From positions 215,360 to 279,359 of the forward strand of contig VDFB02275518.1 of assembly GCA_007258455.2 (NCBI GenBank): a stretch of DNA of 64,000 nucleotides. The letters run 5' to 3'. The notes under the pieces are model-generated. The model was not told the origin of the DNA. It searched no databases and saw only the letters and a program-made list of their open reading frames with translations. How positions within the stretch are numbered: position 1 is the stretch's first letter; every line of letters begins with the position of its first letter. A program made the position numbers and the translations under genes. Shown here one piece after another: positions 1-13,747 of the stretch. This DNA comes from Sequoia sempervirens. Lineage: Eukaryota > Streptophyta > Pinopsida > Cupressales > Cupressaceae.

Positions 1-712
1 TCCTTGAGGTGTAACTATGATTGAGTTAGGGAAGAAAGTGACAGTAAAAAGTCCTACAAGGTCAAATTTAAAGCATGTATACTTGAATTAGGTTAAAATA
101 TATATTCAAGTTTGCACATTTTGTGTAGAAACTTTTTTAAACAACCTAAAATTCAGATGCCTCATGAGTAGCCACCACATATAATGTTTCTCTGATCCCA
201 ATTCTCATTGTTGTGTCAACCTAGACATACTTATAAACATTTAATGCTTATAATATTTACAAGTGTACACACACATTTGATATATAGTTAATTCAAAATT
301 TCCATAATTGTAAAGTTATAATAATGTAAGTTAAATAATTTACAATATAAATGTACCTATCCCTAATCTAAGAAGCTCGACATTGGATGAGCACTCAACA
401 ACCCCTTTGGTGGAATCAACATGGAAGTCGATTGAGTCCCTATAACCAACATAAGTATTTAAAACATATGCTCATGATTGAATGATAAATTAAAAAGTCA
501 AGTTAAAAAAATATTTCATATATAATTTAAAAAAAATGAAATCAAGGGTTGCCGACTTGGACTAATGTTGACATATATTCTCGAGGTGCAGATGATTGCC
601 CTATCGTTAGTGTCATCTACACCAAATAGTTTGATTGTTAAAATGTATTGTAATTTTTTTTTGATATATATGCTCATTAAAATTCTTATAAATTCAACAT
701 GTAGATGCATAT
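1..712. other. AT-rich flank, no clear gene
   Basis: No convincing coding region is visible. A short stretch around 365-440, read on the minus strand, could be a further small exon of the spliced family at 713-1784, because it is GC-richer than its surroundings and lies downstream in the same direction. This is not supported by a homology I can name. Confidence 0.3.
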
Positions 713-1784
713 TTATACCTGTGTTGCACTGTCCTCAAGGTGATGCTCTATAGTAAGAAACTCTACGAATGAACTAAGGTGACCAAATGATCCACCAGAA
801 TCTCCATGTCCACCCAAACTAGATGTGGCCTGATCAGGTCCATAGCATAGCTGATGGAAACTAGTACATACATGTGGTGTCGACACTTGTGGAGTGGTAC
901 TAGGACCAAATCCATAGAACACTCCATCATCACAGTCTATAGGCTCCCTAGCAGCTATCATAGAAGCATGTTGATCAAAGTCTCCTCAAGCGTACTTAGG
1001 GATCCTAATGTGGATATCACCGCACGTTGATGCACATGTGTGTGAATGACAGGACCAACATGATCAACAAGGGGTTGTGCATGCACGAGGCATTGAGGAT
1101 CAACCCTTACCCCTAACCTTTGTTGTGGCATGCCGCCACCAACACCTTGAAATGATTTAAAATAAAAATAATTGGGCATTTTCCCCCCAAAAAATATACA
1201 TATAGTTTCCTCAAAAAATATAATGGGACCTCCAGATTAGCGTGTGGTGGATTGTCAAATACCATCCACCATTGATCCCGAAAATGTGCACTCATCTGTG
1301 GATGTATACACCACCTCATGGATATTCTAGATTTAGTTGCAGGAATGGGTTAGTGAGTATTAGGGTGGATAAAATAAGGTGCTAGATGGGATTTTGTTAT
1401 TTTTAGGTCTAAAATTTGTTTATATGAGACACCATTTGCATAAAATCGTCTCATCTCCTCCCTATCTTGTCGATGCCTATCTAAGTCAGAATCAATAGAA
1501 CTAATGGCATCAATAACATTTTGCATCGTAGATGCAAAACATATCACATGTGGTGGAATCAATGCTTCATTTTTCATAGCATTGATTTGGTTTTGAATGG
1601 ATGCCACATTTTCATTTATACGTGCTTGCAAGTGAGCCTCATCTGATCCAGCAGGTTGTGGAGGTGGGATATGAGGTGGAGGAGGAGTTGGAGGTGGAGG
1701 TTGCTGAGGTGGAGGTTGTTGAGGTGGTGGATTAATGATATCATCAATGTCAAATTGATCCATGATATCTATATGAGTGTTCAC
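713..1784 (-). pseudogene. Unrecognised proline-rich family, copy A
   Basis: I do not recognise this family. The minus strand starts at a Met near 1784 or at the inner MDQF Met near 1764. It reads a Pro-rich N-terminus (runs of PPPQQ), then a predicted helical segment with alternating ARINENVASIQNQINAMK-type residues, then a block containing VFDNPP and YFLRKLY (about 1190-1270). One in-frame TAA at 1350-1352 interrupts it, and a shift at the C6/A6 homopolymer near 1180 moves the frame to a PNYFYFKSF-like block. A final exon-like part (961-713) ends in Q followed by a GTATAA donor-like sequence. The same blocks occur at 42.7-44.0 kb (FDHPP, YFLRKLY, PNYF), and the N-terminus alone at 2467-2733. 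Three scattered, decayed copies suggest a mobile-element gene. Function unknown. Confidence 0.55.
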
Positions 1785-2217
1785 CTACATTAAACTATAC
1801 AAAATTAACATACAAACTTACAAAATTACAAGAAATAGTTAAATTTTAAATGCACATACAAATTTGTTTAAATAGGATGTGCATACATATACATACACAT
1901 ACATACATTGATTCAACTTGAGCATGTGCATACGAATTTCCAAATTTGAGATGTACATATATTTAAAATAAAAAAAGTACAATGCATAATGTATGCATAC
2001 ATCATTCAACTAAACTATGTGTACATACAAATTTGAAAATTTAAGATTTAGAACTATGTAATTTTAATACATGTACATACTAAAAAATAAACTTGAAACA
2101 TTCACAAAAATCTCATTTATGTCTAATGCATATAAATTACATTTTTCCAACATGAGAAATTATGATAGTATTCATAAAATATACTATTATAAATTCATCA
2201 TTATAAGTTATTATATT

Positions 2218-2385
2218 CATAAATTCAACACTAAAAAATATCCATCCAACCAAATTCATAAATTCATCACTAAAAATATCCATCCAAATAAATTCATAAA
2301 TTCATCACTAAAAATATCCATCCAACCAAATTCACAAATTCATCACAAAAAATATCACGATAACCAAATTCATAAATTCATAACT
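2218..2385. repeat. Short tandem repeat, about 39-bp unit
   Basis: About 3.5 copies of a unit carrying CATCCAAC, AAATTCATAAATTCATCAC and TAAAAATATC follow one another with a step of about 39 bp (starts near 2241, 2280 and 2318). The last copy is more diverged. It is a simple AT-rich minisatellite. An apparent ORF across it is a by-product of the repeat. Confidence 0.75.
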
Positions 2386-2466
2386 ATAAGATCATTGTCT
2401 TCATTTATAAAGTGTTGTGGCTCTCTACTGCATCTCTTCATTTCTTTGTGGTTTCCTTTTTCGTAA

Positions 2467-2733
2467 TCAAACTTTCTCCTCTCCTCTAACCATCATTCGA
2501 TGCTCATCTAAGACCCCATCCATAGACCTAATAGCATCAACAACATTTTGCATTGTAGATGCAAAACACCTCAAAGGTGGTGCAATACATTGTTTATTCT
2601 GAATAACGTTGATTTGATCTTGAATGGATCTAACATTGGCATCGATCCGTGCTTGCAAGAGAGAACCATCGGTTTCAAGTGGTGGAGATGGAGGGCATGG
2701 AGGTGGATTATGGATATTATTGAATTGATCCAT
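2467..2733 (-). pseudogene. Unrecognised proline-rich family, copy B (N-terminal part)
   Basis: An 88-residue minus-strand reading frame begins MDQF, has a Pro-rich stretch, then a helical block (LLQARIDANVRSIQDQIN) and CFASTMQNVVDAI. It aligns block by block with the first half of the copy at 713-1784, at about half to two thirds identity by eye. It stops where copy A continues into its REEMRRFYANG region, so this is a truncated copy about 0.7 kb from its relative. No function can be assigned. Duplication followed by decay, or insertion of two related elements, would both explain the pair. Confidence 0.55.
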
Positions 2734-2904
2734 GATCTCTAAGATATAAGTGAACCTGCATTATATTTGTAATTTCAAAATGTAAGATAAACATTTAGGA
2801 AATACCCTTAAACCATTCAATATAAATGGCCTAATTGAATACAAATGATAAAACGTGTAAGCCTCATTTATGTCTAAGGCATGTTACTTGAATGAAGAAA
2901 CAAT

Positions 2905-3925
2905 TAACTATTAATATAGGATGGCTTAAGGGGATCTATGTACTAATATACGATGGATTAAGGGGATCTATGTACTAATATATGATGGATTAAGGGGATC
3001 TATGTATACAAAATGACATGGATTAAGGGAATAAAATTTGGTGAAGTTACCCAAGGCAACCAAATTTCATTAAGGTCCTAGGATGAAATGAATGCTTTAG
3101 GGTTTACAGTTTAGAGATTAGGGTTTATGGATTAGGGTAATAGGATGGCTTAAGGGGATCTATGTAGTAAGGTCCTAGGAAAAAATGGCATGGCTTAAGT
3201 GAATAAAATTTGGTGAAGTTTCCCAAGGCAACCAAATTTCATTAAGGTCCTAGGACAAAATGAATGCTTTAGGGTGTGGGGTTTAGAGTTTAGGGTTTAG
3301 GACCTTTAGGGTAATAGGATGGCTTAAGGGGATCTATGAATTAAGGTCCTAGGATAAAATGATGGATTTAGGGTTTAGGGTAATAGGATGGCTTAAGGGG
3401 ATCTATGTAGTAAGGTCCTAGGACAAAATGACATGGCTTAAGGGAATAAAATTTGGTGAAGTTGCCCAAGGCAACCAAATTTCATTAAGGTCCTAGGACA
3501 AAATGAATGCTTTAGGGTTTAGGGTTTATCTTAATAGTATGGCTTAAGGGGATCTATGTAGTAAGGTCATAGGACAAAATGACATGGCTTAAGTGAATAA
3601 AATTTGGTGAAGTTTCCCAAGGCAACCAAATTTCATTAAGGTCCTAGGACAAAATGAATGCTTTAGGGTTTAGGGTTTAGAGTTTAGGGTTTAGGGTTTA
3701 GGGTAATAGGATGGCTTAAGGGGATCTATGTACTAAGGTCGTAGGAAAAAATGACATGGCTTAAGTGAATAAAATTTGGTGAAGTTTCCAAAGGCAACCA
3801 AATTTCATTAAGGTCCTAGGACAAAATGAATGCTTTAGGGTTTACAGTTTAGAGTTTAGGGTTTAGGGTTTAGGGTAATAGGATGGCTTAAGGGGATCTA
3901 TGAAGTAAGATCCTAGCACAAAAAA
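2905..3925. repeat. Tandem repeat of about 170 bp with embedded TTTAGGG
   Basis: The phrase GGATGGCTTAAGGGGATCTA recurs near 2920, 3143, 3317, 3386, 3536 (slightly altered), 3709 and 3881, mostly 150-173 bp apart. Each unit also contains TTTGGTGAAGTT, CCAAGGCAACCAAATTTCAT, TAAGGTCCTAGGACAAAATG and a run of one to four TTTAGGG heptamers, the usual plant telomere repeat. Some units lack an internal block, which gives the short 70-bp step at 3317-3386. One more fragment (TTTAGGGTTTAGGG followed by TAATAGGATGG) lies at 4176-4201. It looks like a satellite into which telomere heptamers have been built, or a subtelomere-type repeat. Confidence 0.85.
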
Positions 3926-3959
3926 AATGATGGCTTAAGAGGATCTAACTACAATGTTA

Positions 3960-5490
3960 CATTTTTAAATATAAAAGGCTTCCAAAATGAGTTCCTTCTA
4001 AATAATGGACTTGATAGAACTTGAAAATGTTGAAGGCTCTAGGCTATAGTTTAATCACTAAGTATAGAATGTATATTATTGTTTTAAATTTGGTTTCCTT
4101 AGGAAACTTCACCAAATTTTGAGAACTTCTTTGATCCCCTTAAGATATGTCATATTAGGAAACCTAAAGACATCGGTTTAGGGTTTAGGGTAATAGGATG
4201 GCAAGTAACCTGGGGTTAATATTTTTGATTCATCACATATGCAAGAACAATGGTGTATGCATATTTTTGAATTTATGAATTGACTGACTATTTCCTTAGA
4301 TTACTTCTATGATCAAGGAATTAAGCACACATATAAATTAGCTGAATTTTGACAATTTAGGATAGTCTCTATGGTCTACTCTTGAATATATAGAAATGCA
4401 TATATTTAGAGAAAATCAAAATGTGTCTTGACAAGTTGTTGGAGCTAGATCTTAAAATTTGGTTATCAAATCCTTGATTAGTATTGGTAATTTATATTCC
4501 TTCCCTAATCGTCTTCAAAGTCTATGAATAAAAGGAGTGGAAATATAACCTATGACCATAGTTGGATTAATTTTCTATCTAGATTGAAAGGCAATCATCC
4601 ATAATAAATTTGAGGATTGTTAAGCATTCAAGCATAGGGAAAAATGATTTAAATTGATCCTAAACTAGCTACATTATTCTTGGGAATGAGGTCAACAAAA
4701 CCATTAAGAGGTGAGTCAATGTAGAGTTATTTTAAGATTATTTTCCCATATAATTATTGAGTAATGATCTTAATACCATCATAGACCAAGTTTTATAATG
4801 CTCTAGCTAGATACCTTGAAAACATGGGTTTGAGCCTAGGCTTCACACATATGTTTACTCATTGAAGATCCATAATATCACATGTTGTAAGATAATATAA
4901 GGTTGTAAGATAGTATGAATCATAATAGATGCATAAGGCCCATATTATTAACTCAATTAAGGTACCGCATACAATTATTGTTTAATTGGCCATTAGAAAA
5001 CAATATAAAACACGAAAGTACATGTTAAATATTTTCATTCTAAGGTAAAAATAATAATTTTTAACATCTCAATAGAACATAATGAAGCATCATAAATTAC
5101 ACATATAAATTTAGATCTATTAATTTATCATGTGGTAATAAATACATAAACTAATTGAGCACATCCATAATAGAAACACATAATTTATATCTATTCTAAT
5201 GATCCACTAGTCCCACAAGTAAGGTTTAACATATTTTTTTCTAATCTAATTATATCTATGTTTATGTAACGTTTAATTGATTGTGTCTCAACATGTCTCT
5301 AACTTATTGAATACATATTTAAATGTATAATATTTATATAATCCTATTTGATTGTCAATATTAAGGACCCTAATTTACTATGTATCAACCTAAATCTATG
5401 GAATAATTTCATCCATTGGTATGCCTACATACTTGTCTGCATACAATGCAAATGAATTTTTTCCATTTTCAAATATTCAAGCATGAAATC
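3960..5490. other. Non-coding, no feature recognised
   Basis: AT-rich sequence with no long reading frame on either strand. It contains one stray satellite fragment at 4176-4201. Nothing else could be supported. Confidence 0.5.
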
Positions 5491-5499
5491 AAGGTTTTC

Positions 5500-5835
5500 A
5501 AATCTACAATTCTTTTTGTTTTCAATTTCAATTTAGGGTTTCCAAATGATTTTTTTTTTGTTTGAATTCAATTTAGGGTTTCAAGAAGCAATTAGGGTTT
5601 TCAATGCAATTTTTTTTGTTTGATTTCAATTTAGGGTTTGAGCAAATGCAATTTTTTTTGTCTAATTTCAACTTAGGGTTTCAAAAAGCAATTAGGGTTT
5701 TCAAATGGAATTTTTTGTTCCATTTCAATTTAGGGTTTTCAAATGGAATTTTTTTGCTTCATTTCAATTTAGGGTTTCCAAATGCAATTTTTTTTGTTTG
5801 ATTAAATAAATTAGGGTTTCAATACACAATTTTTT
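5500..5835 (+). repeat. Tandem repeat with TTTCAATTTAGGGTTT core
   Basis: About eight imperfect copies of a 40-60 bp unit: AAATGCAATTTTTTTTGTTT, a short linker, then TTTCAATTTAGGGTTTC. Each copy holds one TTTAGGG heptamer flanked by T-runs. The 65-residue open frame across it (repeated FNLGF) is produced by the repeat and is not proposed as a gene. It lies just left of the TSD of the segment beginning at 5905. Confidence 0.8.
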
Positions 5836-8800
5836 TCGTTGGTTACAATTTAAGGTTGATTCTTTCGTTTCTTTTCAATATCTAAGGGTTTCATTTCATG
5901 TTTTTGTAACACCCTGCCATGAAACCCTAGAGGACAACACGCTAAAACACCTAAAAACAAGATTTTTTTTTTTTGAAAGTGCAGTATACACAAGATTGCA
6001 AATGAAACAATAGCTATAATTCTAACCTAAGTCCTCTAAGGTCCATGACTACACTACTAGAATCCCATTAACTAAACTAACAAGAACTTTAAATCATCAC
6101 ATTAAACAAATTTCATCTAACAATATGGGTTTCATTAATCCATCACATTTAAAAGATCAAACAATATGAATTATCCATATCATATCAATAATATAACAAC
6201 ATCCAAATTAATCAAATTGACTAACACATGCAATAACATCATTTACATTATCCATTATATAAGAGAGTTCAACAATTAATTACATCATTACTTCTTTACA
6301 TCTTGAACAACAATGTCTCCTCGTATAAAGTGAGGAGAGTATATCAGAAGTAAAATACATGATACAATTGATTTATGGTACATGTTACCAATTTTTTCGC
6401 TACAACTCAATTGGTGGAGCTGACTAAAATACTGTTATATTTGAAAGTGGAAAATACAATTGTTTCTGCATATGCTAAGTGTTGATTGCATCTTAATTAT
6501 CATTTTATAAGTGACAGTTATGCATTGAGATGAGGAAACAAAATTTCAAGAATTGTTTATTGTTTTACAATCAAATGGAGCATCAAATACAAGATTGAGC
6601 ATACAAACAACAAAGCATTTCATTTGCTTTCTTTTATTTCATAAAGTAATTCATATTTACATAATTTCATTTGATTGCGAGAATTCAAATGCTAGTACAA
6701 ATTTGCATTGAGATGCATCTTTCCTTTTCAAAATGAAAAGCATAAGATTGAAATCAAATATCCACACAAGCTATGGATGTGACTATCACAGTGCATCATA
6801 AACAACACACTACACTATGGAAGATGCATAAAAGGAATAATCACATAAGTATAAACATAATCATCATTGCATGTTGATTGATGGCCGATGCAAAAGTGGT
6901 GCACCATTTGTCTTCTCGAGCTCCGTTGACCTGTAGGAAGGAAGGGATGGATGTTAGAGCTTCGAATATGAATATACCTACATGAACCATCAACAATAAT
7001 GTAGTATGCTACTAATCATGCACTGAAACAATCAAGAAAAGTGCAGAAATATGAGCTGGAAGAGAGACATCAATATCATGATATGTTGTTTTATGCTAAC
7101 ATTGTTTGTTTCTTTGTGTAGGTATAGGGAAAATCATGAAGCTGATTATTATTTGAAGAACAAGCATGTGGAGGAAAACAGGCTCCCACAAGGGTAGAGC
7201 TCGGCATGCTGCCCCTTATTCATTACAAGTGGGCTGCGAAGGAGATTGCATCATCATAATCATCAAGAAAGGAAACACAATTGAAAGAGTAAAGAAGAGT
7301 TATCCATCAAGCCATTAAACCAACCGTGCATTCATAACAATCATGTAAATGCTTTCTGAAAGCTACGGGTGAACAGTGGGTTTAATTCACTCAATCAATT
7401 TAACTGAGTACATTCATCTCAAACATTGTTGTATGGGTTATATTCTTTTGCCATAGTATTATTTGTTCATCATGTTCATGATATATGCAAGGTTCAACAA
7501 TGTTCTTTCTCACAATCAAGGATAGTGAACAAGCATACATAATGCTTCAACGAAGAGAATTGTTTCAGATCTTCATTTTAGAGGAGAGCAAGTGCATGGA
7601 ATAGTTTTGTTAAATGGAGCATAAAAATGCATGAAGAGTGCCAGATAGAAGAGCATACTTTTAAAGGGAATTCAAGCATGGAGACATGTAAAGGAGTTCC
7701 AGATTTCAATCAGAATAAGGAGACAAGATCAATACGGTGACCAGTAGCCAACTGATTAGTAAAGTGAAGTGAATGATTCAACAAGGTAGCCAGTTTTAGT
7801 TTGGCTGAGAATGTAAAATACCTCACTGTCTTGAAAGGAGGACAATCAGAATACACTGTTTGGACATTTATGTTGTTCTATCATTCAATGGTTTTTTGTC
7901 ATTTAAGCTATACTTTCAAAAAATTCACAATTATCAGGCAGGATTTCAAGGATTCATATACATAAAGTCATTTTCAGAACAAACGACATGTATACATTGA
8001 ACATGATATGAATGAAGGTTTGGAATGCATCCCTGAAAAATGTAGCTGTAAGTGCATGAGAGACTAAAGCAAAAAAATAGTTTACAAGTTCAATCAAAAG
8101 GAGTTCTGTTTGCAAGGAAAAAAAACATTATAGTGGTAACTGAAAATGTAAACATAAGATACCTGAAGGTCAGTATATTTAAGGTACAGGAAGCCATATG
8201 AAAGTTTAAATTCAAGATATATTGTTTCAGAATTTCATAAATTCATTTGAGGGTTTTTAACATAACACAAAGGAAGTGTGTTTTCCTTTTGAATATTAGT
8301 TATCATGGTGGGGTTTTGACAAAATACGAGCTTTACACAGTGTTCCATGGCTGGGCTGGAATATAACAGAAAAGTATATTCAGATAAGTTTGTTTTTTCA
8401 GAATAAGATACCCATTTCAGAAGTGTCAATAAATATCATACTGGGTCGAGCCCAGATTTTGCATACATCATTAAATATACAGGTTCTTGTTCGAATTCTG
8501 AATACCCACATTAGGGTTTCGAGTTTAAAGACATGATATTCCATTTTTCCATCACCCATGAAAGGTTTTATATGAAACAACAGAAAGTAAGAGAAATCAT
8601 GGTAGTCGAGCTTGAAAGATTCAAAAATGAATATATTTTCTTCAACACAAAAAATTCCCACATCAAGTTTTTGTCTCAGGAACGTATTTTCTTCAAATTA
8701 GCAAATACCCATGAGGGATTTTGTTCCAGTTGGTACATATAATGGCACACGGCCTATATATGGCTTTGAAATTACAAATAGGAATCAATTTTTTGTAGAA

Positions 8801-11800
8801 ATGTAAAGCTTCATAAGATTTCTTTTGTTGGAAGTGAACACAGAGATATAATTTACCATTGCATGCTTGTAGGAGAACACATAAGCCACGGTTGAGCTCA
8901 CAGAGTAAGAGACAAAGGGTCGAGCTCTCATAGTGGCGACCAAGGAGAGAAGCAACAAAACACAACAAGAATGAGACAAAAAAATCAGAAGAGATACATG
9001 AGTAGTCGCGGCCTTATGGCCTTTTTTTTCCTTCCAAAGCACAGTGGAAAAGCCACAATAATGTCAGAAATTAAGCTTACCTTTATCACAGTGAAAGATT
9101 TGACCATTTGAAGACAAAAGTGAAGATTCTCAAGCACACGAGCTACAAGCTGAGCTCACTCATGGTGGCACCATCCTTTCAGGCAGAGCCCAAAGTCTTC
9201 AGAAACGATGATTGCAAAATGAAATGATTTTTTAGGGTTTGACTTGTTTTTGTCTCTTGCCCTAATTCAAATTTAGATTGAGCATTATGAGTGTCCCTAA
9301 TGTTCCCTTTTGACAATACAATAGTGGGGAAATTTGAACTTAGGAGTTTTTCTTTACATTTGAAGCCAATTTAAGTTAATACTTTTGTTGGCTAAATTCC
9401 ATGCCTTAGGTCGAATTGATGGGAGTGCTTGCTAATGAATATCTTGATGGCTTTAGACTTTAGGGTTATGCTAATGAAGCCTTAGTAAAAGTGTGATGAT
9501 ATTTGTCTTATGCTTTAATTGATTTTGTGAGGAATCAATTAAAATAATAAGTAAGATTTTATTTGAGACTTAGGTTTATATTTTTTAATTGATTTTGAAG
9601 AAATCAATTAATATTTTGAAGAAATCAATTAAGATTTTGATAAGAGAGATGCCTTGTAATTTTTATGATTTTTTCAAAAAAATCAAGATTGTATTGGAGA
9701 GATTAGTTGTTTTTTTGGCAAAGGATTTTAAAACAATCTTTAATTGCAAAAATAAGTCTAATTGAGGGAAGATAAGATCTGCAACTATGTAAAGCAAAGA
9801 TAAAGCAGATTGTTTTTATCTCTTTGCTATTTTTAGTAGATTGGGGTTGAAATTTTTCCTTGGGTCGGATTTGAGTTGTCTACTGGATGGATAAGGTGTT
9901 TTATTTGCTTTAAAAGAAGATTTAGTCTATTTTGAGAGGCTTTTCAGTATGAACATGGAAACAGTGTGTTTTTTCTGCTTTTATGCAGACTTTTGAGATA
10001 GTTTTGTACCTTTTCCTTGAGCTTTTCTTGTGAGCTCAGACTAGGGTTTCTAGAGGGTTATATCTTGAAGAAACTTAGTTTTTCTTCTTCTTCTTCTTCA
10101 GTTTAGAGGACAGTTTCTTTCTCTTAGCATTGTAGAGCTTGTAAGCTTATTTTTTGTACTTAGTTTGGCAGGTTCACTCTTTCAGTTTTAATAAAGCAAC
10201 AAAATTCTCCTTCTCACTTTTCTTGTCTCAATTTTGTAATGGCAATCTGATGTCTTTTTGTTTCAAACTTGAATCCTTATATGTATTGCTATTGTAAACC
10301 TTTGTTCAGAATTACATGGTTTCAGGTTGCATGTTGTATTTAGTTCTTTCATATCTTCATGCAAATCACGGATGAAATATGTGCTAATGAGATTGTGAGG
10401 GTTACTGTGATAGAGAAACTGTTATGAGTGGTTAAGTCTAAATTTTCATAAGTCTGGTGAATCATCTGTTAGTCATAGGTTTTAATTTCAGTCATCTTTC
10501 TAACTCTTTCCCTCAGAAAATCACTTAGAATAATATTTATCATTCGGAGAACCAACTCACTCTGGAGATTTGTTCTTGCAATGAGTTACCCACAACTCAA
10601 GAATGTTTCCATGTGTCAATAGATTGCTAAACTTTCAGTTTCAGCAGGGTGCAAATCTATTTGATAACAGTACAATACAAGTACATGAAATATAATTCAC
10701 TCGAATTGGAGCAAGTGCAGAAGTTCACATCATCAAAAGTAGCCACCACATGAATGATCAATAGAGAAGGGAACCCAATGGAGTACAAGGCACATACCAC
10801 CCAACCATGTGGAACCCTAAGGTCCACCCCTTGTGCTAGGAGATAGCAATAAGGTCCCACCACAAAATAGTCAAGAGACAGATGAATGACACAAAGGTTA
10901 ACATGACTCCAATGTACAAGTATAGTACAACATCACATGACAGTGACACCACTTCCAGAGACACACAAAAATCAAAGGGAGACAAGAGGCAAGGGAATAC
11001 TAGGTTGTCATAGGGAGGAGTGTCATCACATAGTTTTCTATGGGTTACCCTAGTAGATCTTCCTAGGTCCTGAACCCCATCCTAGGTTACCTTGGTAGCC
11101 TCTACTGATCTCTAACCCCCATACAAACCTATGCGGAATCAACATACCTCTCATGAGGACAAGGTAGTTGATCTTGCCATTCCAGGTCTTCTCATCTCAT
11201 CTCAAGCCTAAGCAAGCACTTGAGTCATGAGTGAGGCATTCACTTATCTTGATTAGTGTGATTACTACCCAACCCCCTAATTCATTTTAAGTTACCATTG
11301 AATTATGAAACTCCCACATGGGTTACCCTGGCGCCACTTTGTGTGTTGGCCCCCATTGAGAGCCACTCCCCTACTAGCAACTAGGAGACACAATGAAATC
11401 AATAGGGAAAATCCAACTTGCATAATCATAAAACCTCATAAACATACACAATAAGGCAAGGAATAAACCATCTCGTACACAAGTCCCAACTACAGTGGAG
11501 AATATACCATGCAAGGCTAATGGCCCATGTAAGTCATTCAATACATAAACAACCATCTCAAAATGGATTATCAAAGAATTTCGTCAAGAAGAAAATTCTC
11601 CAGAGGCCCCCTAGCCTCTGGAAGACTCCTAATATTCACCTCACAAGATGACCTAAACATTAAACAAAGACCCACAATTCATTACCAAATCAATAATCAT
11701 TCACTTTGCTTCACATAAACAATTCAAAACAGTAATATAAACATGGGATCTAGAATGGGTTTACAAGCAACCATTTCATGTTACTAAATATTCATCTTAA

Positions 11801-11939
11801 CCCAATTAATAATCTTTTATTCCATATAAACTAATCTTCCATTTACACAATGCACTAATCCATCCATATCCAAATTTAACTCTATTTCATTTACTTCTCT
11901 TACATGATTGTTTAATAATTAAGGCAACAATGTTCACTT

Positions 11940-12297
11940 ATTGATCTCATCAAATATATACACACATGCACATATACAATATTATATATATAAACATATA
12001 TAAGTATGTATATATATACACACACATGTTTCAACACATATATATATATATACATATACATATACATATTTATATATCTATTCACATGTCTTATATTATC
12101 AAAGCAAGATTTTGTTTTCAAATGTAGAAAGTCAATTAAATCCACATAAAGGTCTAAGTATAAATATAGACACACACACACACATATATATACTTATATA
12201 GTTGTTGTTCGAAGCAATACATAATATAGTAAGATAACCACATGTAGAAGTATTTATATGCATCACAAAGATACATATACATACATACATACATACA

Positions 12298-12359
<62 letters not shown>

Positions 12360-12360
12360 T
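11940..12360. repeat. Microsatellites: (AC)n, (ATAC)n and (AT)n
   Basis: Simple repeats: mixed TATA/CACA runs at 11950-12075, CACACACA near 12170, about 13 tetramers of ATAC at 12271-12324, directly followed by about 16 AT dinucleotides to 12355. The Cys/Val/Tyr-rich reading frames across this stretch are repeat artefacts. Confidence 0.95.
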
Positions 12361-13747
12361 ATATATAAAAACTCATTACCAATTGAAATAAATGATTACA
12401 CATATACATATAACAAGCGTAGTAAGGAATATAAATCAAAGGCCATTGTTTTTCCATTCCACTGATTACTTGTATTCGAACTTTGATGCATATCAATGTA
12501 CAACTTATAATGCATATCAATCGACTGGGAGTTTATTGTATGAGGTTTGGTCCAACCTGAAAATGGTATAAGGGGCAGCGGTGCAAGCCAAGAAGAAAAA
12601 ACAATTAAAAATAAAACAAAACAATGATGCTATTAATACATCTGGAAATATATAATAAATTCGCATGTCACCGATTAAAGAGAATGGGATATTAATAAGA
12701 ATAAAGCCCATAAAACATTAGACTTAAGAGATACATAAGTGGAACATGAAACCCTAATGAGGCCCACGGCTGAGTGGCAGGAGATATGGAATGAAAGCAA
12801 GATACACACACATTGGATAAGATAAAAAAGACTTAAGAAACTTTCAAGCAAGGCAATTGGTAGATGTACAACCAAGTTCCACAATCGTGGCCAACATTCT
12901 CCCTACAGACACAATTTTAAAAGAACACCGTGTTGTATATACCCAGAAGATGGGTGAGATGAAGAATAAGATTTATTCAAACTGTGGCATTTGACATAAT
13001 AAACCAATATGGATGGATATTACACCTCTGAAGAATAAGATTTAAAAGCTAAATGTAGTACGATGGTAGAGGATAAATTTCCAGCATTAGGCAATAAACT
13101 ATATAGCTACTGACCAAACCTTCAAAGATAACAAGAAACGAATCAAGGATCACACCAAATAAAGAAAAGAGAGTGTATTTATTATTGAAAATGAAATGCT
13201 TTGTTTATTTGTAGAAGAATTAGGGAAAATGTTAAACAAGCAACAAGATAAGCAAATATTCCCAAAAGAATTAAAGTTTCAAAAGTTGTATGAAATTTAT
13301 AGAATAAGCACACTCAGAAATTAACAAGAATGGTTTTGTTTCCAATAGAACAAAAAATATTCCATTTCTATTTGCTACAAGATTAGAATTAAGTTTAGCA
13401 AGAACCTAGTTTCTCCTACTTTCCAAATTGAAAATTGATGCGGAGCTCACACTCCCATCTTGCAATTGCAACTCAGCTTCAACACACTTTAGAATTTTCA
13501 CAACACTGCAAAGCCCCAATTCCAAAGCTTCCCTAAAACCCCCAAGAAAAGCTTTCAAGAACCAAAAAAATATTCACGATAGAGGAGCTCAACATAGGGG
13601 ACCCGATGCTATCTCCATATCAACAATCTCCATTGGGTTTAAGGCACACTCAAACCGGGAAATTTAGGTGGAGTCGATGCCTGGTACCTGCAACCTGCAA
13701 CAAACCACACAGTCGAGCATGTACATAATCAAATAGTCAAACACACC

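Noticed and set aside
5604..5801. 65-residue ORF with repeated FNLGF
   Set aside because: Direct translation of the TTTAGGG-bearing minisatellite. No conserved start context and no relative.
9400..10220. A distinct LTR with CT-rich promoter and AATAAA at 10190
   Set aside because: The sequence style is suggestive, but I found neither a partner repeat nor matching TG/CA ends with a TSD, so it is mentioned only within the 5905-14069 entry.
11912..12520. Tyr/Ile/Val/Cys-rich frames over 11.9-12.5 kb
   Set aside because: They are translations of (AT)n, (AC)n and (ATAC)n microsatellites.
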